Assembly (NCBI GenBank): GCA_021770345.1
Contig: JAETRD010000023.1
Location: 1 to 41,656, forward strand
Direction: 5' to 3'
Length of the DNA: 41,656 nt
Source: Lachnospiraceae bacterium
Lineage (GTDB): Bacteria > Bacillota > Clostridia > Lachnospirales > Lachnospiraceae
Shown here: piece after piece, positions 7,081-17,100 of the stretch
How the letters are laid out: each line of letters starts with the position of its first letter
Position numbering within the stretch: position 1 is the first letter of the stretch
Notes under the pieces: generated by a model
The model's database searches: none
What the model saw: only the letters and a program-made list of their open reading frames with translations
Told to the model about the DNA's origin: nothing
Program-made: the position numbers and the translations under genes

Positions 7081-7998
7081 ATGGGATTTTTTAAAGATTT
7101 TAAGGATGATTTTTCGCAGGCAGTAAATGAACTGATGCCGGGGGAAGACAGCCTTGAGACGGAGGGGACGGAAGAAGAGCTGGTTGTAAACACGTTGGAG
7201 AGTGAAGTGGACGTGAAATCAGAGTTATCAAAGTTGGATGGTCTGTTGGAACAGGTGACAAAACAGGAGTCGGCAAAAGCAAAGGAACCGGTACCTGCCG
7301 TATCGAAAGCGGCGGCGCCTGTGACAGCGTCGGGTATGACGGCGTCAAATTTTACGCTGCCGAAATCCGAACCGATACAGCAGGCTTCTCATACAGCAAA
7401 CAATACAATCCAGGAGGAAAGAAAAATGGCTGACAATACAGTGACACCCGCAGCATCCACAATGACAGAGGCAGCGTCTTCGACAGCGCCTATGTCAGCG
7501 CCTATGTCAGCGCCTATGGCGCAGGAGAAAGTGATCGTATCCGATGAGGTATCCATCATCACGGAAGGCACCGTGATCAAGGGGGATATCGTATCAAACG
7601 GCTCTTTGGACGTGCGCGGACAGATTAACGGAGATGTGAGCTGCAACGGCAAACTCACGGTTACCGGCGTTGTAAACGGCAACAGTAACACGTCCGAGTT
7701 TTTTGCGGATTCCGCACAGATTGAGGGTGAGGTGGTCAGCACCGGCACCGTTAAAATCGGCCTCGGCTCCGTTATCATCGGGAATGTGTCTTCCACGTCG
7801 GCGGTTATCGCGGGCGCGATCAAGGGAGATATTGACGTACAGGGACCGGTTGTCGTTGACACATCCGCGGTTGTTATGGGAAATATCAAATCACGCTCCG
7901 TACAGATTAACAACGGTGCAGTCATTGAGGGATTCTGCTCGCAGTGTTACTCCGATGTAGACGTTGCAAGCCTGTTTGACGGGAAGAAAGGAATCTGA
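7081..7998 (+). CDS. Bactofilin-family polymer-forming protein
   Basis: A 305-residue protein. The first 150 residues are a charged helix and a long Ala/Ser/Thr/Pro-rich linker that includes a threefold SAPM repeat. Residues about 150-300 form the bactofilin right-handed beta-helix, with repeating hydrophobic/Gly units such as GTVIKGDIVSNGSLDVRGQI. Bactofilins polymerise without nucleotide and organise wall enzymes. The start is uncertain: the ATG at 7069 is only one base after AAAGGAG, whereas the ATG at 7081 (MGFFKDFKDD) is 13 bases from it and gives the more typical N-terminus. It follows a wall deacetylase by 52 bases and ends seven bases before pyrH, hinting at translational coupling. 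Confidence 0.85.
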   Translation: MGFFKDFKDDFSQAVNELMPGEDSLETEGTEEELVVNTLESEVDVKSELSKLDGLLEQVTKQESAKAKEPVPAVSKAAAPVTASGMTASNFTLPKSEPIQQASHTANNTIQEERKMADNTVTPAASTMTEAASSTAPMSAPMSAPMAQEKVIVSDEVSIITEGTVIKGDIVSNGSLDVRGQINGDVSCNGKLTVTGVVNGNSNTSEFFADSAQIEGEVVSTGTVKIGLGSVIIGNVSSTSAVIAGAIKGDIDVQGPVVVDTSAVVMGNIKSRSVQINNGAVIEGFCSQCYSDVDVASLFDGKKGI

Positions 7999-8005
7999 TC
8001 CGAAT

Positions 8006-8710
8006 ATGAAGAGAGTCTTATTGAAATTGAGCGGAGAAGCTTTGGCCGGAGAAAAGCATACGGGCTTTGACGAGGCCACCGTGACGGAAGTTGCCGGACA
8101 GGTAAAGCAGATTACGGATGCCGGGGTGCAGATCGGGATTGTGATCGGCGGCGGCAATTTTTGGAGGGGAAGAACCAGTGAGACCATTGACCGGACAAAG
8201 GCAGATCAGATCGGCATGCTTGCCACGATTATGAACTGTATCTATGTGTCGGAAATTTTTCGCTCTGTCGGGATGAAAACGCAGATTCTGACACCGTTTG
8301 AATGCGGCAGCATGACAAAGCTTTTTTCCAAGGACCGGGCGAATAAATATTTTGAGAAAGGTATGGTCGTCTTTTTTGCGGGAGGGACAGGGCATCCGTA
8401 TTTTTCCACGGATACCGGGATCGTGCTCCGCGCCGTTGAGATGGAAGCGGACGGAATCTACCTCGCAAAATCAATCGACGGCGTGTATGACAGCGACCCG
8501 AAAATCAATCCGGCGGCAGTGAAGTACGACGAGGTCTCCATTCAGGAGGTCATTGACAGAAAGCTGGCAGTGGTGGATCTGACCGCTTCCATTCTGTGCA
8601 TGGAGAATAAAATGCCGATGTACGTCTTTGGATTAAACGAGGAAAACAGTATTGTGAAGGCAATGACGGGAGAGTTTTCCGGTACAAAGGTTACCGTTTC
8701 CGAATCATAG
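8006..8710 (+). CDS. pyrH: UMP kinase
   Basis: A 234-residue cytoplasmic kinase of the amino-acid-kinase fold that phosphorylates UMP to UDP. The N-terminal ATP site LKLSGEAL, the IVIGGGNFWRG loop, GGTGHPYFSTDT and the DGVYDSDPK segment are all intact. The length matches the family. I place the start at the ATG 8006, which gives the canonical MKRVLLKLSGEA; an upstream in-frame ATG at 7964 lies inside the bactofilin gene and adds unrelated residues. It begins seven bases after the bactofilin stop and is followed by frr after 18 bases, the standard pyrH-frr order. Confidence 0.97.
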   Translation: MKRVLLKLSGEALAGEKHTGFDEATVTEVAGQVKQITDAGVQIGIVIGGGNFWRGRTSETIDRTKADQIGMLATIMNCIYVSEIFRSVGMKTQILTPFECGSMTKLFSKDRANKYFEKGMVVFFAGGTGHPYFSTDTGIVLRAVEMEADGIYLAKSIDGVYDSDPKINPAAVKYDEVSIQEVIDRKLAVVDLTASILCMENKMPMYVFGLNEENSIVKAMTGEFSGTKVTVSES

Positions 8711-8728
8711 AAAGGCTTAGGTGGATGT

Positions 8729-9283
8729 ATGGACGAGAGATTAGTACAATATGACGAAAAGATGGGCAAGACGATGAATAATCTGGCGGAGGAGTTCGGC
8801 AGTATCCGTGCCGGCCGTGCCAATCCGCATGTGCTCGACAAAATCCGTGTCGATTATTATGGGACACCGACTGCGCTTCAGCAGGTTGCGAATATCAGCG
8901 TCCCGGAACCGCGGATGCTTCTGATTCAGCCGTGGGAGCCGTCTCTGGTAAAGGAGATTGAGAAAGCGATTCTGACCTCCGATCTGGGAATCAATCCGAC
9001 GAACGACGGAAAGGTAATTCGCCTTATCTTCCCGGAACTCACGGAAGAGAGACGAAAAGAGCTCGCAAAGGAGATCAAGAAAAAGGGTGAGAATGCAAAG
9101 GTGGCGATCCGCAATATCCGCCGCGATGCGAACGATTCCTTTAAAAAGCTCGGCAAGAATTCGGATGTCTCCGAAGACGAAATCAAAGAGTTAGAAGACA
9201 AAGCGCAGAAGATGACAGATAAGTACATTGCTGAGGTGGACAAAGCAGTGGAGAGTAAGACGAAAGAAATTCTTACCGTATAG
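8729..9283 (+). CDS. frr: Ribosome recycling factor
   Basis: A 184-residue protein that, with EF-G, splits the post-termination ribosome. The typical N-terminal helix (MGKTMNNLAEEFGSIRAGRANP) and the domain-II stretch LIQPWEPSLVKEIEKAI are present. The C-terminal half has the charged helix with RNIRRDAND. The length equals the family norm (185). AGGTGG precedes the ATG, and the gene sits 18 bases after pyrH. It is followed by a stable hairpin at 9290-9318 before uppS. Confidence 0.97.
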   Translation: MDERLVQYDEKMGKTMNNLAEEFGSIRAGRANPHVLDKIRVDYYGTPTALQQVANISVPEPRMLLIQPWEPSLVKEIEKAILTSDLGINPTNDGKVIRLIFPELTEERRKELAKEIKKKGENAKVAIRNIRRDANDSFKKLGKNSDVSEDEIKELEDKAQKMTDKYIAEVDKAVESKTKEILTV

Positions 9284-9289
9284 GAACGA

Positions 9290-9321
9290 GACCTTGGAAA
9301 CCCGATGTTTTCAAGGTCTTT
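9290..9321 (+). terminator. Attenuator-like hairpin between frr and uppS
   Basis: GACCTTGGAAA (9290-9300) pairs with TTTTCAAGGTC (9308-9318), an 11-base-pair stem with one G-U pair and a seven-base loop. It is followed by only CTTTGCATATT rather than a clean T-tract. It is likely a partial terminator or an RNA processing or stability element inside the operon. Confidence 0.45.
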
Positions 9322-9348
9322 GCATATTAAAGGAGAGATGAACGTAGA

Positions 9349-10074
9349 ATGGATGCTATGAAAATTCCACGGCACGTTGCGATTATTCTGGACGGAAACG
9401 GGCGTTGGGCGGCGGCGCGTGGGATGCCGCGCAATTACGGACATACGGTTGGGGCTGGAAATGTGGAGAAGGTATGCGCGGCCGCACATGAGATGGGAAT
9501 CAAATATGTGACGATGTATGCGTTTTCTACCGAGAACTGGAACCGTCCGGACGGTGAAGTCGCAGCGTTGATGAAACTTTTGGAGAGTTATCTGAAAAAC
9601 TGTATCAAGACTGCGGACAAAAACAATATGCGTGTCCGCGTGATCGGGGATACGGGCAAATTGAGTGAGAAATTCAGGCGGCAGATTGAGGAACTCGAGG
9701 CTGCCTCTGCAAAAAACGATGGACTGAATCTGCAGATTGCCATCAACTACGGGAGCAGGGATGAGATGATCCGGGCGATGCGCAGGATGAGTGCCGATAT
9801 CGCTGCGGGTGTGCACACGGTCGAAGAGATTGACGAATCGCTTTTCTCCGGATACCTTGACACCGCGGATATTCCCGACCCGGATCTTTTGATCCGCACG
9901 AGCGGGGAGCAGCGCCTGTCGAATTATCTGCTCTGGCAGCTGGCTTACAGTGAATTTTATTTTACCGAGGTACCGTGGCCGGATTTTGATAAAACGGAAT
10001 TAGAAAAGGCTGTGAAAGCGTATAATAAAAGAGACAGAAGATTTGGCGGTCTGACGGAGGAAGCACATGTTTAA
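9349..10074 (+). CDS. uppS: Isoprenyl transferase (undecaprenyl diphosphate synthase)
   Basis: A 241-residue cis-prenyltransferase that extends farnesyl diphosphate with isopentenyl diphosphate to make the wall lipid carrier. The catalytic and pyrophosphate-binding motif ILDGNGRWA lies at residues 12-20, followed by AFSTENWNRP and the C-terminal RTSGEQRLSNYLLWQLAYSE. The length is typical. AAAGGAG lies 13 bases upstream of the ATG at 9349; a second ATG at 9358 is possible. The gene overlaps cdsA by eight bases, indicating coupled translation. Confidence 0.96.
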   Translation: MDAMKIPRHVAIILDGNGRWAAARGMPRNYGHTVGAGNVEKVCAAAHEMGIKYVTMYAFSTENWNRPDGEVAALMKLLESYLKNCIKTADKNNMRVRVIGDTGKLSEKFRRQIEELEAASAKNDGLNLQIAINYGSRDEMIRAMRRMSADIAAGVHTVEEIDESLFSGYLDTADIPDPDLLIRTSGEQRLSNYLLWQLAYSEFYFTEVPWPDFDKTELEKAVKAYNKRDRRFGGLTEEAHV

Positions 10075-10870
10075 GACAAGATTGTTGAGCGGCATCGTAT
10101 TGGTGATTGCCGCGCTGGTACTGATTATTACAGGCGGTGACGTACTGCTTGTGTCATCGCTTGTAATCTCGTATATCGGAATGTATGAGCTGTACCGTAT
10201 TTTTCATGTGGAGAGAGAGGCGCCCGGAATCGTGGGATATCTGGCAGCTGCGGTCTACTATGCAAATCTCAGATTCGGATTTCTGTCCGATCTGATGATG
10301 CTTGTGCTGGGGCTTCTGGTCCTTCTGATGGCAGTCTATGTGTTTACTTATCCGAAATACCGCACCGAGCAGATGCTTGCGGTATTTTTCGGCGTGTTCT
10401 ATGTGGCGGTAATGCTCTCCTATGTGTATCAGACACGCATGCTTGTCCGGGGTGCCTATGTGGTATGGCTTGTTTTTCTGTGCTCCTGGGGATGCGATAC
10501 CTGCGCCTACTGCGTGGGGGTTCTGTTCGGAAAGCATAAGATGGCGCCGGTCTTAAGCCCGAAAAAATCGATCGAGGGAGCCGTCGGCGGCGTTGTGGGC
10601 ACGGCGCTTCTCACGGTGCTCTACGGTATGATTTTTAAGCAGGCGATGGGAATTACGGTGACGGAAGTGTGGCTGCTGGCAGGTATTTCGATGGCGGGCG
10701 CACTCATTTCGATGGTGGGGGACCTGACGGCCTCCGCGATCAAGCGAAACTATGAGATTAAGGATTACGGAACGTTAATCCCCGGGCACGGCGGTATTTT
10801 AGACCGGTTTGACAGTGTGATATTTACGGCGCCGATCATTTATTTTCTGGCGGCGAATCTGATGAGGTAA
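10067..10870 (+). CDS. cdsA: Phosphatidate cytidylyltransferase
   Basis: A 267-residue integral membrane enzyme that makes CDP-diacylglycerol from phosphatidic acid and CTP, the entry to anionic phospholipids. About seven to eight membrane segments are visible. The C-terminal family signature is complete: SAIKRNYEIKDYGTLIPGHG followed by GILDRFDS. The start overlaps the end of uppS by eight bases and has GGAGGAAG just upstream. The gene ends three bases before dxr, so three membrane-lipid and isoprenoid genes are tightly packed. Confidence 0.95.
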   Translation: MFKTRLLSGIVLVIAALVLIITGGDVLLVSSLVISYIGMYELYRIFHVEREAPGIVGYLAAAVYYANLRFGFLSDLMMLVLGLLVLLMAVYVFTYPKYRTEQMLAVFFGVFYVAVMLSYVYQTRMLVRGAYVVWLVFLCSWGCDTCAYCVGVLFGKHKMAPVLSPKKSIEGAVGGVVGTALLTVLYGMIFKQAMGITVTEVWLLAGISMAGALISMVGDLTASAIKRNYEIKDYGTLIPGHGGILDRFDSVIFTAPIIYFLAANLMR

Positions 10871-10873
10871 CTT

Positions 10874-12019
10874 ATGAGAAAAATAGCGATACTGGGGTCT
10901 ACGGGCTCCATCGGAACCCAGACACTTGAGATTGCAAGAGAGCAGGGGGACATCGAGGTGTCCGCGATGGCCGCGGGCGGAAATATTGATCTGCTGGAGC
11001 GGCAGATACGGGAATTTCACCCTGTGCTGGTCAGCGTCTGGGAGGAGGAGCGGGCGAAAGAACTGCGCCTTCGGACGGCTGATCTGAATGTGAAGGTATA
11101 TTCCGGGATGGAGGGGCTTCTCGCGGTGGCACAGATACCGGAGAGTGAGATTCTTGTGACGGCGATTGTGGGAATGCTTGGCATCCGGCCGACAATCGCC
11201 GCGATACGCGCCGGCAAAAAGATCGCGCTGGCGAACAAGGAGACGCTTGTGACCGCAGGTCATCTGATCATGCCGCTGGCAGAAGAGTGCGGCGTGCCGA
11301 TTCTTCCGGTGGACAGCGAACACAGCGCGATTTTTCAGTCCCTGCAGGGAGCAGGGGACAACCGGATCGCAAAAATTTTACTGACGGCTTCCGGCGGGCC
11401 GTTCCGCGGGAAAAAGCGTGGGGAGCTGAAAGACATCCAGGTTGAAGATGCCCTGAAACATCCAAACTGGACGATGGGCCGCAAGATTACGATAGACTCC
11501 TCGACGCTGGTCAATAAGGGACTGGAAGTCATGGAGGCAAAATGGCTGTTCGGGGTGGAGACGGAGCAGATTGAAGTCGTCGTGCACCCGCAGAGCGTGA
11601 TTCACTCGGCGGTTGAATATGATGACGGGGCGGTGATCGCGCAGCTTGGGACGCCCGATATGCGGCTGCCGATTCAGTATGCGCTCTACTATCCGGAGCG
11701 GAGGCCGCTGTCCGGGGACAGACTGGATCTGTGCGGTCTTGGGCAGCTGACGTTCGAGCGGCCGGATCCCGAGACGTTTCGGGGGCTCGGGCTTGCATAC
11801 GAGGCGATGCGGCGGGGCGGCAGCATGCCTACGGTATTTAACGCGGCGAACGAGAAGGCGGTCGCGCTGTTTTTGGAGCGCAGAATCGCATATCTCGAGA
11901 TTGCGGAGCTGATACAGGCGTGTATGGAACAGGTGCCGTTTCTCGAGAATCCGGATTTGGACGGGATTTTGGAGACAGAGCAGGCCGTCTATGAGTATAT
12001 ATTGAGCAAATGGCAATGA
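10874..12019 (+). CDS. dxr: 1-deoxy-D-xylulose-5-phosphate reductoisomerase
   Basis: A 381-residue enzyme, the second step of the MEP isoprenoid pathway, converting DXP to MEP with NADPH. The N-terminal Rossmann motif is GSTGSIGTQTLEI. ANKETLVTAG, the metal and substrate loop LPVDSEHSAIFQSL, SGGPFR and HPNWTMGRKITIDSSTLVNK are all intact, as is HPQSVIHS. It starts three bases after cdsA, with its ribosome site (GATGAGG) inside the cdsA end. ispG of the same pathway lies two genes downstream. Confidence 0.97.
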   Translation: MRKIAILGSTGSIGTQTLEIAREQGDIEVSAMAAGGNIDLLERQIREFHPVLVSVWEEERAKELRLRTADLNVKVYSGMEGLLAVAQIPESEILVTAIVGMLGIRPTIAAIRAGKKIALANKETLVTAGHLIMPLAEECGVPILPVDSEHSAIFQSLQGAGDNRIAKILLTASGGPFRGKKRGELKDIQVEDALKHPNWTMGRKITIDSSTLVNKGLEVMEAKWLFGVETEQIEVVVHPQSVIHSAVEYDDGAVIAQLGTPDMRLPIQYALYYPERRPLSGDRLDLCGLGQLTFERPDPETFRGLGLAYEAMRRGGSMPTVFNAANEKAVALFLERRIAYLEIAELIQACMEQVPFLENPDLDGILETEQAVYEYILSKWQ

Positions 12020-12032
12020 GAAAGGTTTTTCG

Positions 12033-13067
12033 ATGAGAATTGTTATCGCGGTTATTATTTTCAGTATTATCATTATTTTTCATGAGCTGGGACATTTCTG
12101 GCTCGCAAAGGCAAATGGAATCCGGGTCAATGAATTTTGTCTGGGACTGGGACCGACGCTCGTCGGATTCACGAGGGGCGAGACGACGTACTCCATAAAG
12201 CTTCTGCCGATCGGAGGCGCCTGTATGATGGAAGGGGAGGATGGCGAGAGCAGCGACGATCGCGCGTTCGGAAAGAAATCCGTCTGGGCCCGCATCAGCG
12301 TGGTCGCGGCGGGACCGATTTTTAATTTCCTGATGGCCTTTGTGTTTGCGGTAATCTTAATCTGCAATGTCGGTTACGACCTGCCAACCCTGGCCGGAGT
12401 CAGCGCGGGCTATGCGGCGGAAGAGGCGGGGCTTGAGGAGGGCGATAAGATTGTAAAACTCAACGGCAGCCGGATTCACTTTGCAAGAGAGCTGAGCGCC
12501 TACACGCAGTTTCACCAGGGGGAGCCGGTCACCGTGACCTATGAGAGGGACGGAGAGACGTACGTCACCGAGCTGACGCCGATGTACGACGAGGAGCTGG
12601 GTTACTCGATCTACGGATTTCTGATAAACGGAGTGCGGACGAAGGGGAATTTTTTCGAGACGGTCAAATACAGTTTCTACGAGGTGAAATACTGGATTTC
12701 CGTGACGATAAACAGTCTTCGGATGCTTGTCGGCGGGCAGGTCAGCGTCAATGACATGAGCGGTCCCGTGGGGATTGTCGACATGATCGGCGACGGCTAT
12801 GAGGAGAGTGTCTCCTACGGCTATTTTGCCGCGTTTTTACAGATGTTGTATATCACGATTTTTCTGTCGGCGAACCTCGGCGTGATGAATCTGCTGCCGC
12901 TTCCGGCGTTGGACGGCGGCCGGTTGTTTTTTATGCTCGTGGAGGTCATCCGCGGGAAAAAGATAGACCCGGAAAAGGAAGGCATGGTGCATTTCATCGG
13001 AATGATGCTGTTGTTTGCGCTGATGATTTTCGTGATTTTTAACGATATTCGCAAGATTGTGGGCTGA
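12033..13067 (+). CDS. rseP: Site-2 intramembrane zinc metalloprotease
   Basis: A 344-residue RseP/RasP-type protease that cleaves anti-sigma factors and signal-peptide remnants in the membrane. The first helix carries the zinc motif FHELGH (H17, E18, H21). One PDZ domain lies at about residues 115-190 (AGLEEGDKIVKLNG). The third metal ligand is in NLLPLPALDGG near residue 290, and the final helix follows. Gene order dxr-rseP is conserved across many Firmicutes and Proteobacteria. It begins 13 bases after dxr with AAAGG upstream. Confidence 0.95.
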   Translation: MRIVIAVIIFSIIIIFHELGHFWLAKANGIRVNEFCLGLGPTLVGFTRGETTYSIKLLPIGGACMMEGEDGESSDDRAFGKKSVWARISVVAAGPIFNFLMAFVFAVILICNVGYDLPTLAGVSAGYAAEEAGLEEGDKIVKLNGSRIHFARELSAYTQFHQGEPVTVTYERDGETYVTELTPMYDEELGYSIYGFLINGVRTKGNFFETVKYSFYEVKYWISVTINSLRMLVGGQVSVNDMSGPVGIVDMIGDGYEESVSYGYFAAFLQMLYITIFLSANLGVMNLLPLPALDGGRLFFMLVEVIRGKKIDPEKEGMVHFIGMMLLFALMIFVIFNDIRKIVG

Positions 13068-13105
13068 CGGTTTTATTTTTGGACAGGAGAGACGGAGGGG
13101 GACAT

Positions 13106-14146
13106 ATGACAAAGACAGTACAGATCGGGAATCGGGTCATCGGCGGCGGAAATCCGATCCTGATTCAATCGATGACAAACACAAAGACGGAAAACGTTGC
13201 AGACACAGTGGAGCAGATCGGACGGCTTGCCGCTGCGGGCTGTGATATCGTCCGCTGTGCGGTTCCGACGATGGAGGCGGCAGAGGCGCTTGGAGAGATT
13301 TGCAGGCAGGTGAAGATCCCGGTGGTCGCGGACATTCATTTTGACTATCGGCTAGCGATTGCGGCGATAGAAAACGGGGCGGATAAGATCCGCATTAATC
13401 CTGGAAATATCGGGGACGCGTCCCGGGTACAGGCGGTCGTGGATGCGGCGCGGGAGCGGCATATTCCAATCCGCGTCGGCGTCAACAGCGGTTCGCTCGA
13501 AAAAAATCTTGTGGAGAAATACGGTGGTGTCACGGCAGAAGGCCTTGTGGAGAGCGCGTTGGACAAAGTGCGGCTGATCGAGGATATGGGATATGACAAT
13601 CTTGTGATCAGCATCAAGTCCTCGGATGTGCTGATGTGTGTGAGGGCGCATGAGATTTTGGCGGAGCAGACCGACTATCCGCTGCATGTCGGGATTACCG
13701 AGGCGGGAACAATCACGAGCGGCAATATCAAATCCGCGATCGGTCTCGGGCTGATTCTGCATCAGGGCATCGGAGATACGATCCGTGTGTCTCTGACCGG
13801 GGACCCGGTGGAGGAGGTGAAGTCCGCAAAGCTGATTCTTCGGACGCTGGGGCTGCGCAGCGGCGGTATCGAGGTGGTTTCCTGTCCGACCTGCGGCAGA
13901 ACGCAGATTAACCTGATCGAGCTTGCGAATCAGGTGGAAGATATGGTCGCCGATATCCCGCTGGATATCAAAGTGGCAGTCATGGGGTGTGTGGTGAACG
14001 GGCCGGGAGAGGCGAAAGAGGCGGATATCGGAATCGCAGGAGGAATCGGCGAGGGACTTATTATCAAGCACGGAGAAGTGTATAAGAAGGTGCCGGAGGA
14101 AGAGCTTTTGGGGGCGTTGCGATACGAACTGCTGCATTGGAAATAG
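13106..14146 (+). CDS. ispG: 4-hydroxy-3-methylbut-2-en-1-yl diphosphate synthase
   Basis: A 346-residue iron-sulfur enzyme of the MEP pathway (GcpE) that makes HMBPP from MEcPP. The N-terminal TIM-barrel begins VQIGNRVIGGGNPILIQSMT. The C-terminal cluster-binding cysteines are in SCPTCGRTQ and VMGCVVNGPGEA. I place the start at the ATG 13106, with GGAGGGG six bases upstream; an in-frame TTG at 13079 would add nine unrelated residues. Together with dxr it puts two of the seven MEP steps in this operon. Confidence 0.97.
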   Translation: MTKTVQIGNRVIGGGNPILIQSMTNTKTENVADTVEQIGRLAAAGCDIVRCAVPTMEAAEALGEICRQVKIPVVADIHFDYRLAIAAIENGADKIRINPGNIGDASRVQAVVDAARERHIPIRVGVNSGSLEKNLVEKYGGVTAEGLVESALDKVRLIEDMGYDNLVISIKSSDVLMCVRAHEILAEQTDYPLHVGITEAGTITSGNIKSAIGLGLILHQGIGDTIRVSLTGDPVEEVKSAKLILRTLGLRSGGIEVVSCPTCGRTQINLIELANQVEDMVADIPLDIKVAVMGCVVNGPGEAKEADIGIAGGIGEGLIIKHGEVYKKVPEEELLGALRYELLHWK

Positions 14147-14158
14147 GGTGAGGGTACG

Positions 14159-17100
14159 ATGGCGAAGCTGTTTTTTGAGGTATTTCCGACCCTTCAGTTG
14201 GAGGGAGACATAAAAAAGCTGTTGACGGAGACGGAAGTGACAAAGGTGGGGATGAACCGCGAGAAAAATCATTTAAGGGTTTATCTCCTCGGCACCCGCC
14301 TGATACATAAAAAGGATATTTATCGGCTGGAGGCTGCGATTGCCGGACAGATCTTTAAGGGCAGGCAGATGCAGGTCAAAGTGATCGAGAAATATCAGCT
14401 CTCGGGACAGTACACGCCGGAAAAGCTGCTCGACTTGTACAGAGAGAGCATTTTAGAGGAATTGCGGGATTACAGCCTGATGGAGTATAATCTGCTGCGC
14501 ACGGCGAAGATGGAATTTCAGTCGGAAAACCGCATGCTGCTGACACTGGAGAATACGATTATCGCGCAGACCCGCTCCCATGAGATCGTGGAATTTCTCG
14601 AGAAGGTTGTCTGTGAGCGCTGCGGCCTGAATCTGGCGGTGGAGCTGGCCTACGAGGAGCCGAAGGAGAGCCGCCATAAGAAGAACAGTGACCTTCAGGT
14701 ACAGTTTGAGATTCAGAATATCATGAAACGCGTCAGGCTTCACGGGGAAGAGGGAGAGGGCGGACAGGCTGTGCCGGAAACGGACGGCCGGACTGTCGGA
14801 GCGGATGCGGGGGCGATATCCGGTCGGACAGAAAATAACGCGCAAGATGCCGCAGTACCCGCGAAAAAAGCGGAAAAAGCTGCAAAAACAGGGGGAAACG
14901 CGGGAAAAACCGCAGCTTTTGCGGGCGGTTCGGGTGCTTCCTACGGCAAAAAGGAGTTTCGCAGGAAATATGAGGGCGGCCTCAAAAGGTCGGACAATCC
15001 GGACGTCATTTACGGGCGTGATTTCGAGGATGAGCCGATCCCGATCGAGAAGATTGTGGGAGAGATGGGCGAGGTTGCGATCCGCTGTCAGGTCATGAAT
15101 ATGGAGACGCGCGACATCCGGAACGAGAAGACGATTGTCATATTGTCGGTCACCGATTTCACCGATTCCATCGGGCTTAAGATGTTTACCCGCACCGACC
15201 AGGTCGCGGAGCTTGTGGAGAGCGGGTTAAAAAAGGGTGCGTTCCTGCGCATCAAGGGCGTCACGACAATCGACAAGTTTGACAGTGAGCTCACAATTGC
15301 GTCGATTGTGGGAATCAAAAAGATACCGGACTTTACCTCTACGCGCATGGACGTAAGTCCCGAAAAGCGCGTCGAACTGCACTGTCATACCAAGATGAGC
15401 GATATGGACGGAGTCTCCGATGTCAAAGATATCGTAAAGCGCGCAAAAAAATGGGGACACAGGGCGATTGCGATTACAGATCATGGGGACGTACAGGCAT
15501 TTCCGGACGCCAGCCATGCGGTTTCGCCGGACGATGACTTTAAGATTATCTACGGAGTCGAGGCATATCTGGTAGACGATTTAAAGGATATCATTGTAAA
15601 TTCCAAAAATCAGAGTCTCGACGATACCTATGTGGTGTTTGATCTGGAGACGACCGGGTTTTCTCCGCAGAAAAATAAGATTATCGAGATCGGCGCCGTC
15701 AAGGTGGAGAATGGGGTTATAACAGAACGCTTTTCCACGTTTGTGAACCCGGAGGTGCCGATCCCGTTTCAGATTGAGGAGCTGACCTCGATCCGGGACG
15801 ACATGGTGATCGACGCGCCGAAGATCGAGGAGATTCTGCCGGAGTTTATGGAGTTCTGCAGGGGAACCGTCATGGTGGCGCACAACGCGGAATTTGATAT
15901 GAGCTTCATCGGCGAAAACTGCATACGGCAACAGCTTCCCTGTGATTATACGGTGATCGATACCGTGGCGTTGGCGCGGATTCTGCTTCCAAGTTTAAAC
16001 AAGTTCAAGCTCGACAACGTGGCGAAGGCGCTTGGCGTGTCCTTAGACCATCATCACAGAGCCGTGGACGATGCGGCCTGCACGGCGGAGATCTTTGTAA
16101 AATTTATCGGGATGTTAAAGGAGCGCGGGGCGGAGCGTTTAGACGAGGTAAACCGGATGGGAGGCACCTCGGTTGAGAATGTCAAAAAGCTTCACTCGTA
16201 CCACGCAATCATGCTTGCGACGAACGATATCGGCCGCATTAATCTGTATCGATTGATCTCAATGGCTCATCTGACTTATTTTCACAGGCAGCCGCGGATT
16301 CCCAAGAGCGAGTTTGTGAAATACCGCGAGGGAATTCTTCTCGGTTCCGCCTGTGAGGCGGGGGAGCTTTATCACGCGGTGCTAAACGGCAGACCGGAAG
16401 AAGAGATTGCGCGTCTGGTGAAGTTTTATGATTATCTGGAAATCCAGCCGCTCGGGAACAACGCGTTTATGCTGCGGGACGAAAAAAGTCCGGTGAGTTC
16501 CGAGGAGGATCTGCGGGAGATCAACCGTAAGATCGTAACGCTCGGAGAGACGTTTAACAAGCCGGTCGTCGCGACCTGCGACGTGCACTTTTTAGACCCG
16601 GAGGATGAGGTATACCGCCGCATCATCATGGCCGGAAAAGGCTTTAAGGACGCGGACGAGCAGGCGCCGCTCTATCTGCACACGACGGAGGAGATGCTGC
16701 GGGAATTTGCGTACCTTGGAAGCGAAAAGGCCGAGGAGGTCGTCATTGGAAATCCGAATAAGATCGCGGATATGTGCGAGAAGATCGCGCCGGTGCGGCC
16801 CGATAAATGTCCGCCCGTCATCGAAAATTCGGATCAGATGCTGCGGGATATCTGCTATACGAAAGCGACCGGCATGTATGGGGAAAACCTGCCCTCCATT
16901 GTGAAAGAGAGGCTTGACCGGGAGCTGAATTCGATTATCTCGAACGGCTATGCCGTGATGTATATCATTGCCCAGAAACTGGTGTGGAAGTCCAACGAGG
17001 ACGGCTATCTCGTGGGATCGCGCGGCTCGGTGGGTTCCTCCTTTGCCGCGACGATGGCCGGCATCACGGAGGTGAATCCGCTGCAGGCACATTACCGCTG

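Noticed and set aside
9338-9361. Seven-codon leader peptide (MNVEWML) before uppS
   Set aside because: Its ATG is only two bases from the ribosome site and the frame carries no regulatory codon pattern; probably chance.
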